Below, piece after piece: positions 35,901-48,069 of a stretch of DNA of 64,000 bases. The notes under the pieces are model-generated. The model was not told the DNA's origin, did not search any database, and was given only the letters and a program-made list of their open reading frames with translations. Both the position numbers and the translations under genes were made by a program. Each line of letters starts with the position of its first letter. The stretch's first letter is position 1. Origin of the DNA: Pseudo-nitzschia pungens (Eukaryota; Bacillariophyta; Bacillariophyceae; Bacillariales; Bacillariaceae); the NCBI GenBank assembly GCA_037355855.1, contig CM074766.1:1178001-1242000 (forward strand). The letters run 5' to 3'.

Positions 35901-36626
35901 GCCAAAATTGTACACGGAATCTTGTTCGACGGACTGCTGTCGTCGTCGTCGTCGTCGTCGTCATCTCCCGATGCCGAAGCTGATACTGCGGCTTTGCAAG
36001 AAGATGGAGCTTTGATAAGAGCTGCCCGACTGTATCGAGACTGTAAGGTGCGCATTCTTGTCGACCCCTTTGCTTCGGAGGACGATGCATCATCCGCGTC
36101 CTCCGTGCCCTTTTCTTGCCAGCGATCTTTGGGTCTGTTGCGTGGCGATGCTACTACGTGTCGCAGTTTGTATTCGGTCCTGCGCATGATCCAGATCTAT
36201 CAATCCCCATCGCTCACACCCAGAGAAAAACGCGAGGCACTAGATCCCCTCGAACCCGAGCCACAGGGATTCCGCGCGATATCGGCCCGACGATCCCTGG
36301 AAGAGAAGCAAGCGCTCCGGGAGGAGTTTGTCAAGCTCGAATCCCGATCGGAAGCCGAATCCCGGGCTCGGACGGTCTGGAAACGAAAGCACAGCCGCAG
36401 CAACGCCGAACCGACCTTTCGAGAGGTGGTGGAAGAACTGGCCAACGAGAAAGGCGTCGTGTTCCGACCGCGCCTGGGAGCCAACGCGCTCAAGGACGGA
36501 AAGCAAATATATCTGTTCGGGGACGTGCCGATGTACCTCGACGACGACGTGGTCTTTTGCCACAAGGATTCGGATTGGAGACCGGTGTCTCTAGACCAGT
36601 TGATAGGAATCGCTTCGAATGCTTAG
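32924..36626 (+). CDS. TFIP11: TFIP11/Ntr1-like G-patch spliceosome disassembly factor (one frameshift)
   Basis: TFIP11/Ntr1 recruits and activates the DEAH helicase DHX15/Prp43 to take apart the intron-lariat spliceosome in the nucleus. The acidic N-terminus contains QDEAIYGVFYESD, the TIP_N motif. The G-patch begins at about residue 294 (TKGFGSKLLAKMGWKGSGGLG) and is completed downstream by GISRPVEVVVRPSNMGLGFG. A coiled coil and the GCFC domain follow (FWDVLAPTLLGPIVRATLDHW; LHLWVLPWLPHI). The end has the conserved tail FREVVEELANEKGVVFRP and IYLFGDVPMYLDDDVVF. The two halves lie in different frames, switching at an A5 run near 34007-34011. Removing one A would give a continuous protein of about 1234 residues. 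Acidic, Ala-rich and Gly-Leu-rich inserts are extra. Confidence 0.9.
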
Positions 36627-38055
36627 CCTGTCGCGACGCTATACACAGTCGAGCCAAGGATTGGTTGGGTCACGAGAGGACGGTGCGCCAACCGATGCGC
36701 TTTGAGTGAACCAATCGCAAGGCTTCCATTCTTCTCCACCGGTTTTTAACGAGCATTGAAAATAATTCACGCAACGGAGTTTTTGAAATTGAAAAACGCA
36801 GTGAGGGAGACAGTATAGCCCAGGCAATTGAGTCTCAAACCAAACCTTCAACAAAATCATTCGCTCATGAATGCGTTCGTCGTCTGGCATGGGGATATTG
36901 TAGAGGCCCGTCATCTTCTGTAGGCGAAGACGCGCTATCCCTCGATTTTTCATGCTTCGAGAATGATGATCCCCAGAAAGCTGTTCGAATTCCGAATCGC
37001 AATGCGCCACGTGTTCGGGAGTGAGGATGAGAGAGGGGCATTCCAGACAAGAAAACCATGGCTATCCCCGATCGATGGTTGATAATGGGCAGTCTCTCAG
37101 GATTTTTTAGAACAAGGCACTATTTGGATTGACGTTTTGCCGCGAGTTGTCAAATCTTAAGTCCGCGTTCCCTATGATAGAACTGAAGCAGTGGTTTGCT
37201 CGACCACATTCTTGAAATCACTTCCCTACCGCAATATCCCGCTCTCTCTTTGTCCGCTCTGGCTTGGGTACCAGCTGACTATGCCGACGACAATGTGTCT
37301 CACACAATGGGCACACTCTCTGCCGGGAATTCCTGCCTTTGTTGATCCGTTGGAAACCTTTCGGAGAAGAATGGAAAATCCTACCTCTCCGTCCACGACG
37401 CGGGACTAAGAAAGAAAGATTCGTTCGTTCTCCCGACGACTCAGTCGTGGTTTGACGCACTGAGAGAAATCATAATGGAACAACGGTGCCGTAATTTTAC
37501 TTCCATAAGAGAACTTCGCCGACAAAGTGAGGAGCGAATCAAAATAGTAGACGACTTCCGTCAAATCGTAGTGACAATAGGTACCGGTAAGTTACGTAAT
37601 CTTACTTCATTGTAAGGATTGATTCTTCACATCAGCACTCATCAGTAAGGTTTTTATGTACCCGTACACATGATGCTCATAAGTAATCGACGTCGTACGG
37701 CACCGTATGCAGTGAGAGCGTTTTCATATGTTCGTAAGGTTACGTGCAATATTATTATTTTCCGTCTTTTTGTGCCGTCGCGTCTGTTCCACATCATCTT
37801 CTAATACAGTACAGTAATGAAGATACCTCTCGGTCAAATAATAATGATATCGTAATCTCAAATCTGTTCAAGTGATGCGAACGATTGCTTCGTAGTATTG
37901 AACAAGGCAGCACGCTGATATCGAACAGTCGAAGCGAACGGTTGACCTTGGGGACTCCTTATCCTCACACAAAATATCAATCGACCACAACCAAAACGAT
38001 CAACCATCAGTGAAACAGCACTAGTTACCCGAATACAACGCAAAACGATACCGCA
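36627..38055. other. Intergenic
   Basis: I see no gene. GGTACCGGTAAG-type palindromes occur near 37580-37600 and again near 37660-37745. The last few hundred bases precede the SURNod19-like gene. Confidence 0.5.
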
Positions 38056-39754
38056 ATGGCTCCCAACCGACACAGAAACAGGAACAACGAATTGTCTCAT
38101 CTCTTGACTGATCCGGAGTACGACAATACTAGTCTCAGGAAACGAATCAAAGTGTCGCAACCTGGATACGACCAGATCGGCGATATCTACATCAACTCGA
38201 GGGAAAAACAAGAGAAGGACATCCATCTGTGGAAATCAACAGCACTCGTAGCCATCGTCTTGTTGGTTGGTTTGTCTTTCGCCGTGGGGTTTAGTTCCGG
38301 AGGCCACGATAGGTTCGATCCCGATCGGTGGACGTCCGGAGCAAAATGCACGTTCTGCGACCAGTCGCCGCCCATGGTACACGACGACCGGAGCCACACG
38401 CTTTCGATTCCGATCCTCAACGATCCCGGATGGTCTGCGCGAGGACGTCGTGGTGACGCCCGTGACGATCACCTACGACTACGAGCTCTACGACGGGCAG
38501 ATGCTCTACACCCTTCCGCGGGCGGAGCGGATTCCCAACCTGGAGTTTGACTACGCGATCCTCGAGGTATCCACCGTCCGCAATCTCCACCGAGACACCC
38601 TCACGCCGGTATCGCTCGACGAGGTGTACCTGCACCACCTGAGCATTTTGCCCCTCAACATGATCGGGGCCGAGGTCCTGAGCCGCGACGAGAGCCAGCC
38701 GTACACTCGGTTCCCGGACGGATACGCCTTTCACGTGCGGGCCGCGGACACGGAGTACATCCGCACCAATGCCCACCTGTTGTCCAACAAGAACCTGTCC
38801 CCCATCGGTGGGAGCCTGGCCCGCGCCCGCAAGGAGTGCAACGAGTGTTACTACGCACCGGGCAAGGGTGCCGAGTGCACCCCCGAAACCTCCGGGACGT
38901 TTCGGTGCTGCGGGGACTCCCCGTCGTGCCTCATCGGAGGGGAGGACTGTCGCTGCGCCACGGCGTCCGACGACGAAGCGTCGGGGGAGCCGAACCGAGA
39001 GGTCCCCACCAGGTACCGGATCGAGGTCGATCTCTTGATCGCGAGGGACATTGACAAGTTTCGGCGCATCGACAACTGGAATTTCGCGGCACCGAAATGC
39101 GCCGTCAATCTGAACGGGGACGCCGTCTTTGATCGCGCCTACCCGCCCGACGATTTCTGCGGCGGCACCAGCACGAAAACGGACTTTTTGGACAGCGGGG
39201 GCGGTTCGCTCTTCCACAACGTCCCCGAAAACAACAGGGAACCCTACTGGAAAACCGCCATTAGCGTCGTGGCTCCCACCGGTGGGGTGCTCGTCTTTGG
39301 GCAGAGCCACCTCCACACCGGGGCCGTCAACGAAACCCTGCGCCTCAACGGGAAGGTCCTGTGCGTGTCGGAAACAACGCACGGGACCGATCCCGACCCC
39401 TCCACCAATGCCCGGAACGAGAAGAACCACCTCGTCGGGCTGAGCTCGTGCTACGGCCAGATCCCGGAGAAGGGGATCCGGTTCGAGAAGGGCGACGTCT
39501 TTCGCACCGAGAGCTTGTACTACGCCGGGATCGACGACCCCCGGTTCGACGGGCCGGATGTGGCGGGGGAGCACCGGAACGTGATGAGCATGTTCTTTGC
39601 GGCCGTCGTCTTTGACGGGGACTCGGACTTTTTGACCCGGAACCGGACCTCCGCCAATCTCTGGAACGATTTCCTGCCGATTGCCGGCGTCCCCCGGGCC
39701 CAGCGGCTCGGTTGGAAGTTTGGGACGCCCACCGGGAAGAAAGGAGGGCGGTGA
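38056..39754 (+). CDS. SURNod19-like single-pass membrane protein (one frameshift)
   Basis: The N-terminal 60 residues are hydrophilic. A signal anchor (STALVAIVLLVGLSFAVGF) follows, so the bulk should face the lumen or outside. The ectodomain has YDYELYDGQMLYTLP, DEVYLHHLSILPLNMIGAE, PDGYAFHVRAADTE, and a Cys-rich patch ECNECYYAPGKGAEC / FRCCGDSPSC. A later block reads GGVLVFGQSHLHTGA with two His. The order fits the stress up-regulated Nod19 family, known from plants, with His residues that could bind metal. The frame changes at the CCC run near 38427-38431, where DPG becomes DGLREDVV; dropping one base restores a protein of about 565 residues. Function in diatoms is unknown. Confidence 0.65.
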
Positions 39755-41216
39755 TACTACTACTACTAGTAGACAAGGAGGGCAAACATTCCCGTTCGCA
39801 AGGGGGAAACGGGCAACGAAGAATGGACCGGTTCGGCAGAAAGTGAAAACCGTTACTAGTACCTGTAGATTAGATTAGATTAGATTAGTTTCATAAAACT
39901 AGAACCGTGCCCGAAGGATCTGGTGCAAGAAATACTGCTAGCTCCTCGTTGATTAAAGAAGGGGTGCACTTTCTGGATTCCGGTCCCGAGGTGCAAAGGG
40001 TGCGTGCGAACCACTTCTTTGTGAGAGTATGTATTCTTGCAACAAAATTACATCGCTCGTACTAGACCGGCATCATTGCATCCAGAGTAGTAATAGTAGT
40101 AGTAGTAGTACTAGTAGTACGCAGTATCCGCTGGGTGGTGCTCGTCCGAACTTTTTGTTATTGTTGGGTTCTCACACAAGCAGCACCAGCACCAGCACCA
40201 CCTACCACCGAGCTGCACCAACAAGTTTGTTGACCTCCTTCTTGTTTCAATCGTGTAGTACCAGCACTTTACCAAACAACAACAAGCCTGATGCCATCCA
40301 TTGGATCCTCGAACATCGCCCATAAATGCTGTGTTTACCGAAACCCATCGTCGTGCGAAGAGTAGCACAACTAGCTGTTACTACTACTACTACTAGTACT
40401 AATAGAAATCATCTGCTGCTGGTGGTACCTTTCGCCTCAAACCTCCTCCTCCTCCTACTACTACTATCCCGCCCTGATGGTGATTCCTTCTGCTTCACCA
40501 ATTCCACTTAACAAGAAGAATTTCATTCTCTTTGCTGCTGAGGTATGGCTAGTCACACACAGCACATACTCGAGTTGACTCAACTCTCAAAGCCCGCTTG
40601 ATCGGTTGTAATCCTTGGAACATACCCCATCCAGCTTCCGGAGTTGGAATGACAAACCAATAATAATAATAATAAGAATAGTGCTAGTAGTAGTAGAAGC
40701 AATTGCCTGGCTTCACGGTATGATAGTAGGCTGGAATGATGTTAGATCTTACTCGGGACTCAATCCAACTTGTACGACCCCTAACTCGTCTGCGCGCACA
40801 AAACATACCGGTAAGTCTTACCTTACGGTAAGTTACCTTCGGATGGAGCGGAAAAGATCGACGCAACGGCTGACAACGATCTCGAGAAACGAAAGATAAC
40901 GTTTGGAGGCACGAGGCATTCCTTGTACTACGTAGTAGTTAATTGAAGTACTAATTACTCGCACGACACACCGCAATCATTCCGTGTCGACAACCGACTT
41001 TCCCACGATAGTCGTAATTACCGTGCGGTAACCTTACGCTATTTTAGAAATCACGGTCGAACAACATCATCCAGAACACCATCCATAGATCGATCGATCG
41101 ATCGCGTTCCCAATCGAAAGAAGCGGTGGACGCCTCCGGCTCGTCCGCGGTACCTTTACGGAGAAACGGGAGCAGCGGGTTGGCGACATTGCGTTCCGGT
41201 CGCAACTCGCCGCGAA
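39755..41216. other. Intergenic, microsatellite-rich
   Basis: I see no gene. ACTACTACTAG repeats lie right after the stop codon, TTAGA pentamers at 39866-39890, TAG runs at 40086-40122, CAGCAC near 40180-40200, ACT runs at 40380-40400, AAT at 40660-40677, and a CTTACCGGTAAG-type palindrome cluster at 40805-40850. Confidence 0.5.
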
Positions 41217-43316
41217 ATGGTGAATCGTGATCGCGATCGCGATGGCGATCACCATCACCGGCAGCGACAGCGGCAGCGAGACCCCGGCGAGACCCGGCGA
41301 TCCCGCGGAAGCAGGGGCCTCGGCGGTCTCCTGGCGTGCGTCCTGCTCTCGATCGGGGGCGTCTACCGGGAATCCTTCGATACCAGGACCGCCATTCGGG
41401 ACACCAAGGCATTCTTTTCGGACGATTCCTTTTCGCTGCCCGGTGGTATCGATAGTGGCGTGGGCGTCCGGCAGCACGGTTTTGGTGACGATGCCCCGGC
41501 GTTGGTGCCATTCTACGGAGCGCAAACCGGGAGCGGGAATGCTAATACTGATACGAATACGAAGACGAATACTGATACGAATGCTAATACGAATACGAAT
41601 GCTACGGCAACACGAGGCATTGCCGGTGCGGACCACGCTCCGAGGGTGATTGTCGTCGACACCGGAATCCTCGACGCTTCTCTCGCTTTTCCAACGGCTT
41701 TCGCCTCCGCCGCGGTCTTGGAGAACATGATTTATCTCTCCGGGTACCGCAACCCGTTGTCGAAGAACGAGGAGTCTTCGGCGGCGGCGGCGCGGGGCAG
41801 GGGCGGCGACGCGACGATTCGATTCGTGGGATTGGGACGCGGGAGCGACGAGGACGCCGGCGTCGGTGTCGAACAACGAACCCTCGAACTGCCCCCTTAT
41901 GCCGTCGCAGCAGCCGGGGACGGGGGCGAACGGGTGTATCGGCGGTTCGAACGCGACTGGTACGAAAAGTGCATCCCCGTGACGAATCGAGACGAGGACG
42001 AGAAGAACGAGAAGAACGAGAAGAACGACAAAACCGATGCCGGTCGGAAAGCGAGCTTGCTGCTCCGGCCCACCTGCAACTCCTTTCACGAGATGGACCT
42101 GGTGGAGGGCTGCGCCTCCGGCAATGCGCGCGACACTGCCGGAGCGCACCATCGACTCGAGCTGCTCGGCCAGGGGTCCTGGAGAAGCGTCTGGAGGGTC
42201 CTTCCACCACCCCGGCCGGAGCCCGCCGCGAGAACCCTTGCGGAGAACGAGCCCTCCGGAGCGAAACGGACCGGGGACGACACTGACGACAGCGGCGGCG
42301 GCGGCAACGGCGGCGTCGTCCTGAAGCTCCTCCTCACGCACCGCGCCTTTGACGAGAATTCCTACTCGATCCACCAGCTGGACGCGATCGTCACGGAATC
42401 CCTGTCCGCGTCGAGGTACGTCGTCGACGGCTACGGGTTTTGCGGGCAGAGCGTCCTGACGACCGCCGCCCTCGAATCGGGGCGGTCCTTCATCAAGCGC
42501 GGGGAGCGAGGGTGGGTCGACCGCCTGGGAATGGCGCGGGACCTGGCGCGGGGACTCGCCGACCTCCACGCGCTGGCCCCGCATCGGTACGACGCCGGCG
42601 GGGGGAGCGGAAGCGAAAGCGGGCGCCCGACCGCGCTGCCGCTCGTGTTCGCCCACCACGACGTGAATCCGGCCAACGTGATTGCCGTTTCACCCGGACG
42701 GCTCCAGTGGAACGATTTTAATCTGGGCCTCGTCAATCGGTACGATCCATCGTCGTCGTCGTCGGTGTCTTCCGAACGAACCGAGTGTCCGGTGCCGATT
42801 CGGTACGAGCAACTCTTGTGGAGATCGCCGGAGGAATGCCGCAACGAAACCGGGACCCTGCTTCTGACCAAGGACGGCAGCGGAAGAAACAGCGCGGCGC
42901 AGGCGGCGGACGTTTACAGCCTCGGAAACATTTTGTTCTACATTCTGACGCGGCACCAGCCCTGGAGCCACCTCGAGGAGGAAGGCCGCGACAACGGCAA
43001 CAACGGCAACAAGAATTCCACGCTCGCCAAGCTCGACACGGGGAGCACCGCCCGGAACAAGCGGGACTCGCTCGTGAGCATCGGCAGGGCCAAGGCGAGC
43101 GGCCGGCTGCCCAACCTCCCCGAAAAATACGTGGGAAACAGCGCCGAGGCGAGGGCGCTCAGGGACGCGATCGAGATGTGCTACGAGCGGGATCCGGCGC
43201 GGCGGCCGACGGCCCTGGAGATCGCCACCTTTTTGAGCGACGCCCGCGAGCGGTTTTTGCCGCCGGATCGGCGGAAGAAACGAGGGTCGGGCGGGGATCG
43301 AAGCGAGAAGCAATGA
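41217..43316 (+). CDS. Atypical membrane-anchored protein kinase-like protein
   Basis: The reading frame is 699 residues. A hydrophobic segment at about residue 38-50 (GGLLACVLLSIGG) follows an Arg/Asp/His-rich start, giving a probable signal anchor. The kinase fold begins at LLGQGSWRSVWRV (Gly loop), with Lys370 in VVLKLLL, then the catalytic loop HHDVNPANVI (Asp482, with the usual Lys replaced by Asn). WNDFNLGLV replaces the DFG motif but keeps Asp500. An APE-like LLWRSPEEC, the F-helix ADVYSLGNILFYILT and ARRPTALEIATFL close the domain. The ATP-site Lys and both key Asp residues are kept, so it may be weakly active. A long acidic, Asn/Thr-repeat lumenal stem precedes the domain. The substrate, and whether it acts as a pseudokinase, are unknown. 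Confidence 0.82.
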   Translation: MVNRDRDRDGDHHHRQRQRQRDPGETRRSRGSRGLGGLLACVLLSIGGVYRESFDTRTAIRDTKAFFSDDSFSLPGGIDSGVGVRQHGFGDDAPALVPFYGAQTGSGNANTDTNTKTNTDTNANTNTNATATRGIAGADHAPRVIVVDTGILDASLAFPTAFASAAVLENMIYLSGYRNPLSKNEESSAAAARGRGGDATIRFVGLGRGSDEDAGVGVEQRTLELPPYAVAAAGDGGERVYRRFERDWYEKCIPVTNRDEDEKNEKNEKNDKTDAGRKASLLLRPTCNSFHEMDLVEGCASGNARDTAGAHHRLELLGQGSWRSVWRVLPPPRPEPAARTLAENEPSGAKRTGDDTDDSGGGGNGGVVLKLLLTHRAFDENSYSIHQLDAIVTESLSASRYVVDGYGFCGQSVLTTAALESGRSFIKRGERGWVDRLGMARDLARGLADLHALAPHRYDAGGGSGSESGRPTALPLVFAHHDVNPANVIAVSPGRLQWNDFNLGLVNRYDPSSSSSVSSERTECPVPIRYEQLLWRSPEECRNETGTLLLTKDGSGRNSAAQAADVYSLGNILFYILTRHQPWSHLEEEGRDNGNNGNKNSTLAKLDTGSTARNKRDSLVSIGRAKASGRLPNLPEKYVGNSAEARALRDAIEMCYERDPARRPTALEIATFLSDARERFLPPDRRKKRGSGGDRSEKQ

Positions 43317-45230
43317 AGGAAGGAATGAATGAATTCGGTAACGAACGAACCAATGAATGAATGAATGAATGAATGAAGCGATTGATTCATTCATTGATTC
43401 ATTCGATGATTGATTCATTCAATGATTGATTGATTCGATGATTGATTCATTCGACGCGGTCCTGACCAACCCGCGCCAACGAGCGGCAGCGAGCGCGCTT
43501 GTTACCGAAGGAGGGGCACGGCCCATCGGAGTGCAGCGCGGCAAGAGGAACAATGCTCGATAAAAATTGCAAACACTCGGACACTCACCCCCCCCCGCCC
43601 TCGCCCCGCTCTACCATTCTTGGACCCAGCGATATTTCGGGGGAACAGGATGGATCTAATGGGAGGCGACTGCAACGACAATGACGACGACGACGACAAC
43701 GACGATGACAGCGCCCATAGGTTCCCGGGGTTTCATTGGCAGTGGTTCCGTGTTGTGTTGGATCGCCGAGCACTCTCGAGCCCCGGGTGGGAATCGGCCC
43801 AACAGGGCCTCGTGAAAAGTCTACTCGTGTCAATGGTTCACCATGACCTCCCGGATCCCGGTGGCTTGCCCCGAGCAATATTGCATCCCCAAAAGGAAGT
43901 GGAGTGCCTTTCGGATGCATCGCTGCGGCGAACGAGAAAGCGTCTCGCAGTCACATTTGTCCCATCGAGGAATCGGTCCGTCGGTTCGATTCGATTCGAT
44001 TCGGTTCAGTTCGGTTCGGTTCGATTCCTTCGTCGCGTGCTTTGGAACGGCAGTGTGGCACGGCCTCTCTGCCAATTCTTTTCCGCAACGCGGGCGTTTC
44101 GCGAAGCCGAAAATCCGTGCTCCGTGCTATCCTTGCCCCGCGTGCGGAAGGTCCAACCGTCGAACATGCTGTGAGATGGCGCGCTCTTATTCAGCCCACG
44201 CAATGTTCGAGGTTCGAGAATCCGCGTCCGGAAAAGGCAACTACTCGGGTGGTTTTTGCATCTCAGTGACGGTTGACAGATTGATTGATTGATTGATGGA
44301 TTGACCAATTCATCCATCCATTCATTTCATGCGAACGACCTTCGGCGCCGGTTCTCCATGGCAAGATTCGTTTCCCACCCGTTGCGCGCGCCTCGATGGG
44401 CACCACATGGCTGCTCTTTCGGATCATTATTTTAACAAAAAAAAAGAAAATCAACAGCATTGGGCGATGCCGCGAGCTGCGCAACTGGGACACAGCACAA
44501 GTCATGCCTAGTAGTGTAGCTTTCTTCTGCCGGAGAACCACCAGAAAGGTTTGCCAAGCGTTTCTTGTGATTGACACTATTTCCGACCAACAGCAACTCG
44601 AGACTTAGATAGTAGTATAAACTTTAGTATTTTTCCTGTTCGGATGTCTTGGCATAACGGTACGTAAGGTTGTGTAGTTGTAGTTGGTGGATGGAATGCG
44701 AGTTGTGGGACACAATGATTGAAGGCTTCCCGGATTTTGCTCGTGTCGGAACGAAGGATGGACGTCTTGTGGAGTTGCCGAGAAACTTCATTGATGATCC
44801 TTTTTGTCCTCAAAGGGATCAGGGAGGAAGGGGTTGCGGTGAACAAAACAACAGATTTTTTTTCGTCGCTATCGTCTTCGCATCACCGACCGTCGAACTG
44901 TCTGCATTCCCTCCAAAAATCCAGCCTCCAATCAACAAATAAATAATTAAATAATGCATGTTGCACGTTTTGTGTTTCATGTTGCATAAGGTTACTGGTA
45001 CGAGAAGTCGATTGCTCTCTGATCCAAGTTCCGAGATTGTAACGAGATCAACGCATCCGAAGCATTGCAACATTGAAGTGCAACACTGTAGACGAACGGA
45101 ATTCGAAGCGATCACAATAGAAATGAACAGTTCGAAACCCATGGACTAACTTACACATACCGGTAGAGAGTACTGAGCATTCCAAATCTAATTTTCGCAT
45201 TCGCCGTCGGACCATCGCACGAAATACCAC
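43317..45230. other. Intergenic, repeat patches
   Basis: I see no gene. GAAT repeats followed by ATTC repeats at 43352-43453 can fold back. GATTC/GGTTC pentamers lie at 43985-44028 and TGAT repeats near 44283-44300. The rest is unique sequence. Confidence 0.5.
43352..43453. repeat. GAAT/ATTC inverted simple repeat
   Basis: A run of GAAT units is followed at once by ATTC units with interspersed GATT. The two halves are complementary, so the stretch can form a hairpin in either strand. It lies about 35 bases past the kinase stop codon, possibly inside its 3' untranslated region. Confidence 0.7.
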
Positions 45231-48027
45231 ATGAGCTACGATTACGACGCCCTCGTTGCGGGCATTGCCGAATCCCGGAGGCTGGCCAGGGAGGCGAGCA
45301 CCACAACGAATACAAAGGACGCAAAACTGGAGCTGGTGCGGCACCTGACGATGAGCGTGGACCAATTCGAAACGCTCAGCGGACACTGTCCCATGACGCC
45401 CCTGCTGTGGATGCAATACGCCCTGGACGCCTCAGACCTGCTGCGGTCCGTTTCGGACGAAGAAGACAATCAAAACGATGACGATGACGATGACGGTGGT
45501 GCGGCATGCGCCGAATCCGTCCGGACGCGCCTCCAGTTGCTGGAGCTGGGATTGCACGAGTTTCCCGGATCGGCAATCCTTCGACTGCACTGCGTCGATT
45601 TGAGGCAGGTGTTGGTCCGCTTGCTGACCCGCCAGCAACGGCAACGGCAACAGCAAACGCCACAACAATCGCCAGCAGATGACTCTGCCGTCGACGCTGC
45701 GATCCAAGACTACAAAACAGCACTGGACCAAGCCATTGAAGTCCTGGGAGATGGATCGCATCGCAACGAAGCCAAGCTGGTCGTCGAATTGTTCCGGCAA
45801 CGCTGCGACATTGAGGGCGGGAGTTTGGGACGGAGCAGCAGTAGCAGCAACACCGCAATCGCCGAAACCGTTTCGGAAATTTTTCTGAAACGAGCCGCGA
45901 TCCCGACGAACGACGGTGTCAATGCGGGTCTGGGGGAGGAGTATGCCTTGTTTTGCAAGACCCATCTCGAGACGCCGCCGGACCCTTCAACGCTAGCTGG
46001 GATCGAGAACAATCGGCGGTGGGAATCGAAGGACTACGGGTGGCTGGAAACCTACGAGGACGACATCGACGTTGCCCTAGCGAACGAATCGGGGGTGTCC
46101 AATCGGAATGGCATCGAGCGGTTGGAAGAGGCGCGACGAGTGGCGGAGGCGGAGGCCGATGCAGATGCAAACGGTGACGCGTGTCGGGCGATCCTCGAAA
46201 CATGGAACCGTGTCCTTAATCATGAAAGCGGCGGCTGCTGGATGGGATTGGGAGGCTCTCTTGCGGCGCAAGCCTACGTACAATACGCACGGGCCTGCCT
46301 TCAATTTCAGAAACGAGACACCCGGAATCGCGGAAACGGAAGGGACGACGAAAATGCGGAAGCGGACGAGGAGGAAACGGCAAAGCGCGAAACCGCCCTG
46401 GGAGAGAAATTCCGATCGATGGCTGCGTCCGTTTACGAGCGTGGGATTGCCGAGTGCCCCACGGTCGAATCCCTCTGGCTGTCGTACTTGCGGCACATGA
46501 CCGAGACGATCGAAAGCCTGGAAGAAGAACTCCGGGACGCAACGAGCACGAAAGCAGCCGCAGCCGCAGCTTCAGCGGCAGCCTCATCGTCGCAAGCCCA
46601 AGCCGATACCGTGGCCCGTCTGCGACAGCAACGGGCAACGATGCTGGGCAAGGCGGCGTCGGTCGTGGACCGCGCGATACGGAATTGTCCCTACAGCACC
46701 GAGTTGGTCGCGACGAAATTGGCGCTGGTCCTTTGTCGCGTCAACGCGAGGATGCTGGTGCTGGATCCGGACGACCTCATGACCAATCTCCTCGTCAAGC
46801 AAAGCCTGGGAAACGGATTCGTCGAACCGGCATCGGACAAGACCGATCCGGGGGCGGCTTTGAAACTCTTTCGGTCACTCCTGGACGTGGTTCGGAAACG
46901 GATCTTGTTTTTGCTGGCGGATTTGGCCCGGACCGAGGTCACCACCAGCACGGGTCCAAAGAAGAACAAGAAGAAACAATCCAAGACCACCGTCATTCTC
47001 CGGTACGACGATCCGGAATCGATCCAGCCGGTCCTGTCGCCGCAACCGGGAGACGAAGATTCGCACAGGGCAGCGATCATGGATCGAATGGGCGCGGATC
47101 TAGAAATCCACCAGGACCTGGAAGACCTGTGCATCGATCTCCGCGATCTCTATGACGAGGCCGACACGTACCTGCGAACCCAAAAGTATTCGAATCAATC
47201 CGCGGTGGGCGAGGCCCGGACATTGCTGGCAAGGGACCGCGCTCGGACCGAATCGTGGCTGGTGGCACCGCTTCTCCACGCCATCCGCAACCTCGACGAC
47301 GTCGACAAAAACGAACCCGCGCGTTTCGAGGGACGAGAGCGACTGGCCAAGGTCGCGAAATACCACGACAGGGCCGTGAAGATGGTGCAGCCGCCCCATC
47401 CCAGCACCTACCTTTCCTACATCCGTGCCGTATCGGGGGCGGCAACGTCGGTGGTTTCCGTCCTGGTGGTCAATCCGACCGACGTTCTGACGAATCTGCG
47501 GCGGCTCCGGTTTTTGTACCAGCGGGCACTCCGGGCCGTGGGAAAGCCCCGGGACAAGGGCGGGCCGGTTTCGGATCGAGCGGCACCGAACGAGCTCGAT
47601 TACGAAACCTCGCTGCGCTGCCTCTGCCAGGAAGTACATGCTGTTTCGAGGAAGATTTTGGTTCGGCACGCTCTTACGACGAGTGCGCCGCGTCCGTCCA
47701 AAAGAAGCTAACCAAGAGTCTCGCGGTTCCGAACAAGAGCGAAGAGGCTCCCGCGGACCGGCATGCCTCCGGCGAAACAGCGATTGCATCCGGAAGACGA
47801 TGCCGGCGCCGCCGGCGCCTCGGGCGAAGCAATCCACCAAGCAAAGCGGAAACGCAGGGACGACAGTGAGGAGACCGAACTCGACGGCGAGTCGAGTGAC
47901 CGACACGCTTCCCCACCCAACAAGAAACAAAAAGAGGGTGCCGACGAACTCCACGAAGGAGCGGAGAATCCATCGATCCTTCCAGATATCGGATGGCGCG
48001 ACGGGCCATACAACAGAAATAACAACG

Positions 48028-48069
<42 letters not shown>

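Noticed and set aside
39866..39890. Telomere-like repeat
   Set aside because: TTAGA pentamers, only a few copies, not the TTAGGG type, and internal to the window.
41067..42659. 530-codon open frame opposite the kinase
   Set aside because: Antisense shadow; the kinase motifs on the plus strand explain the stretch.
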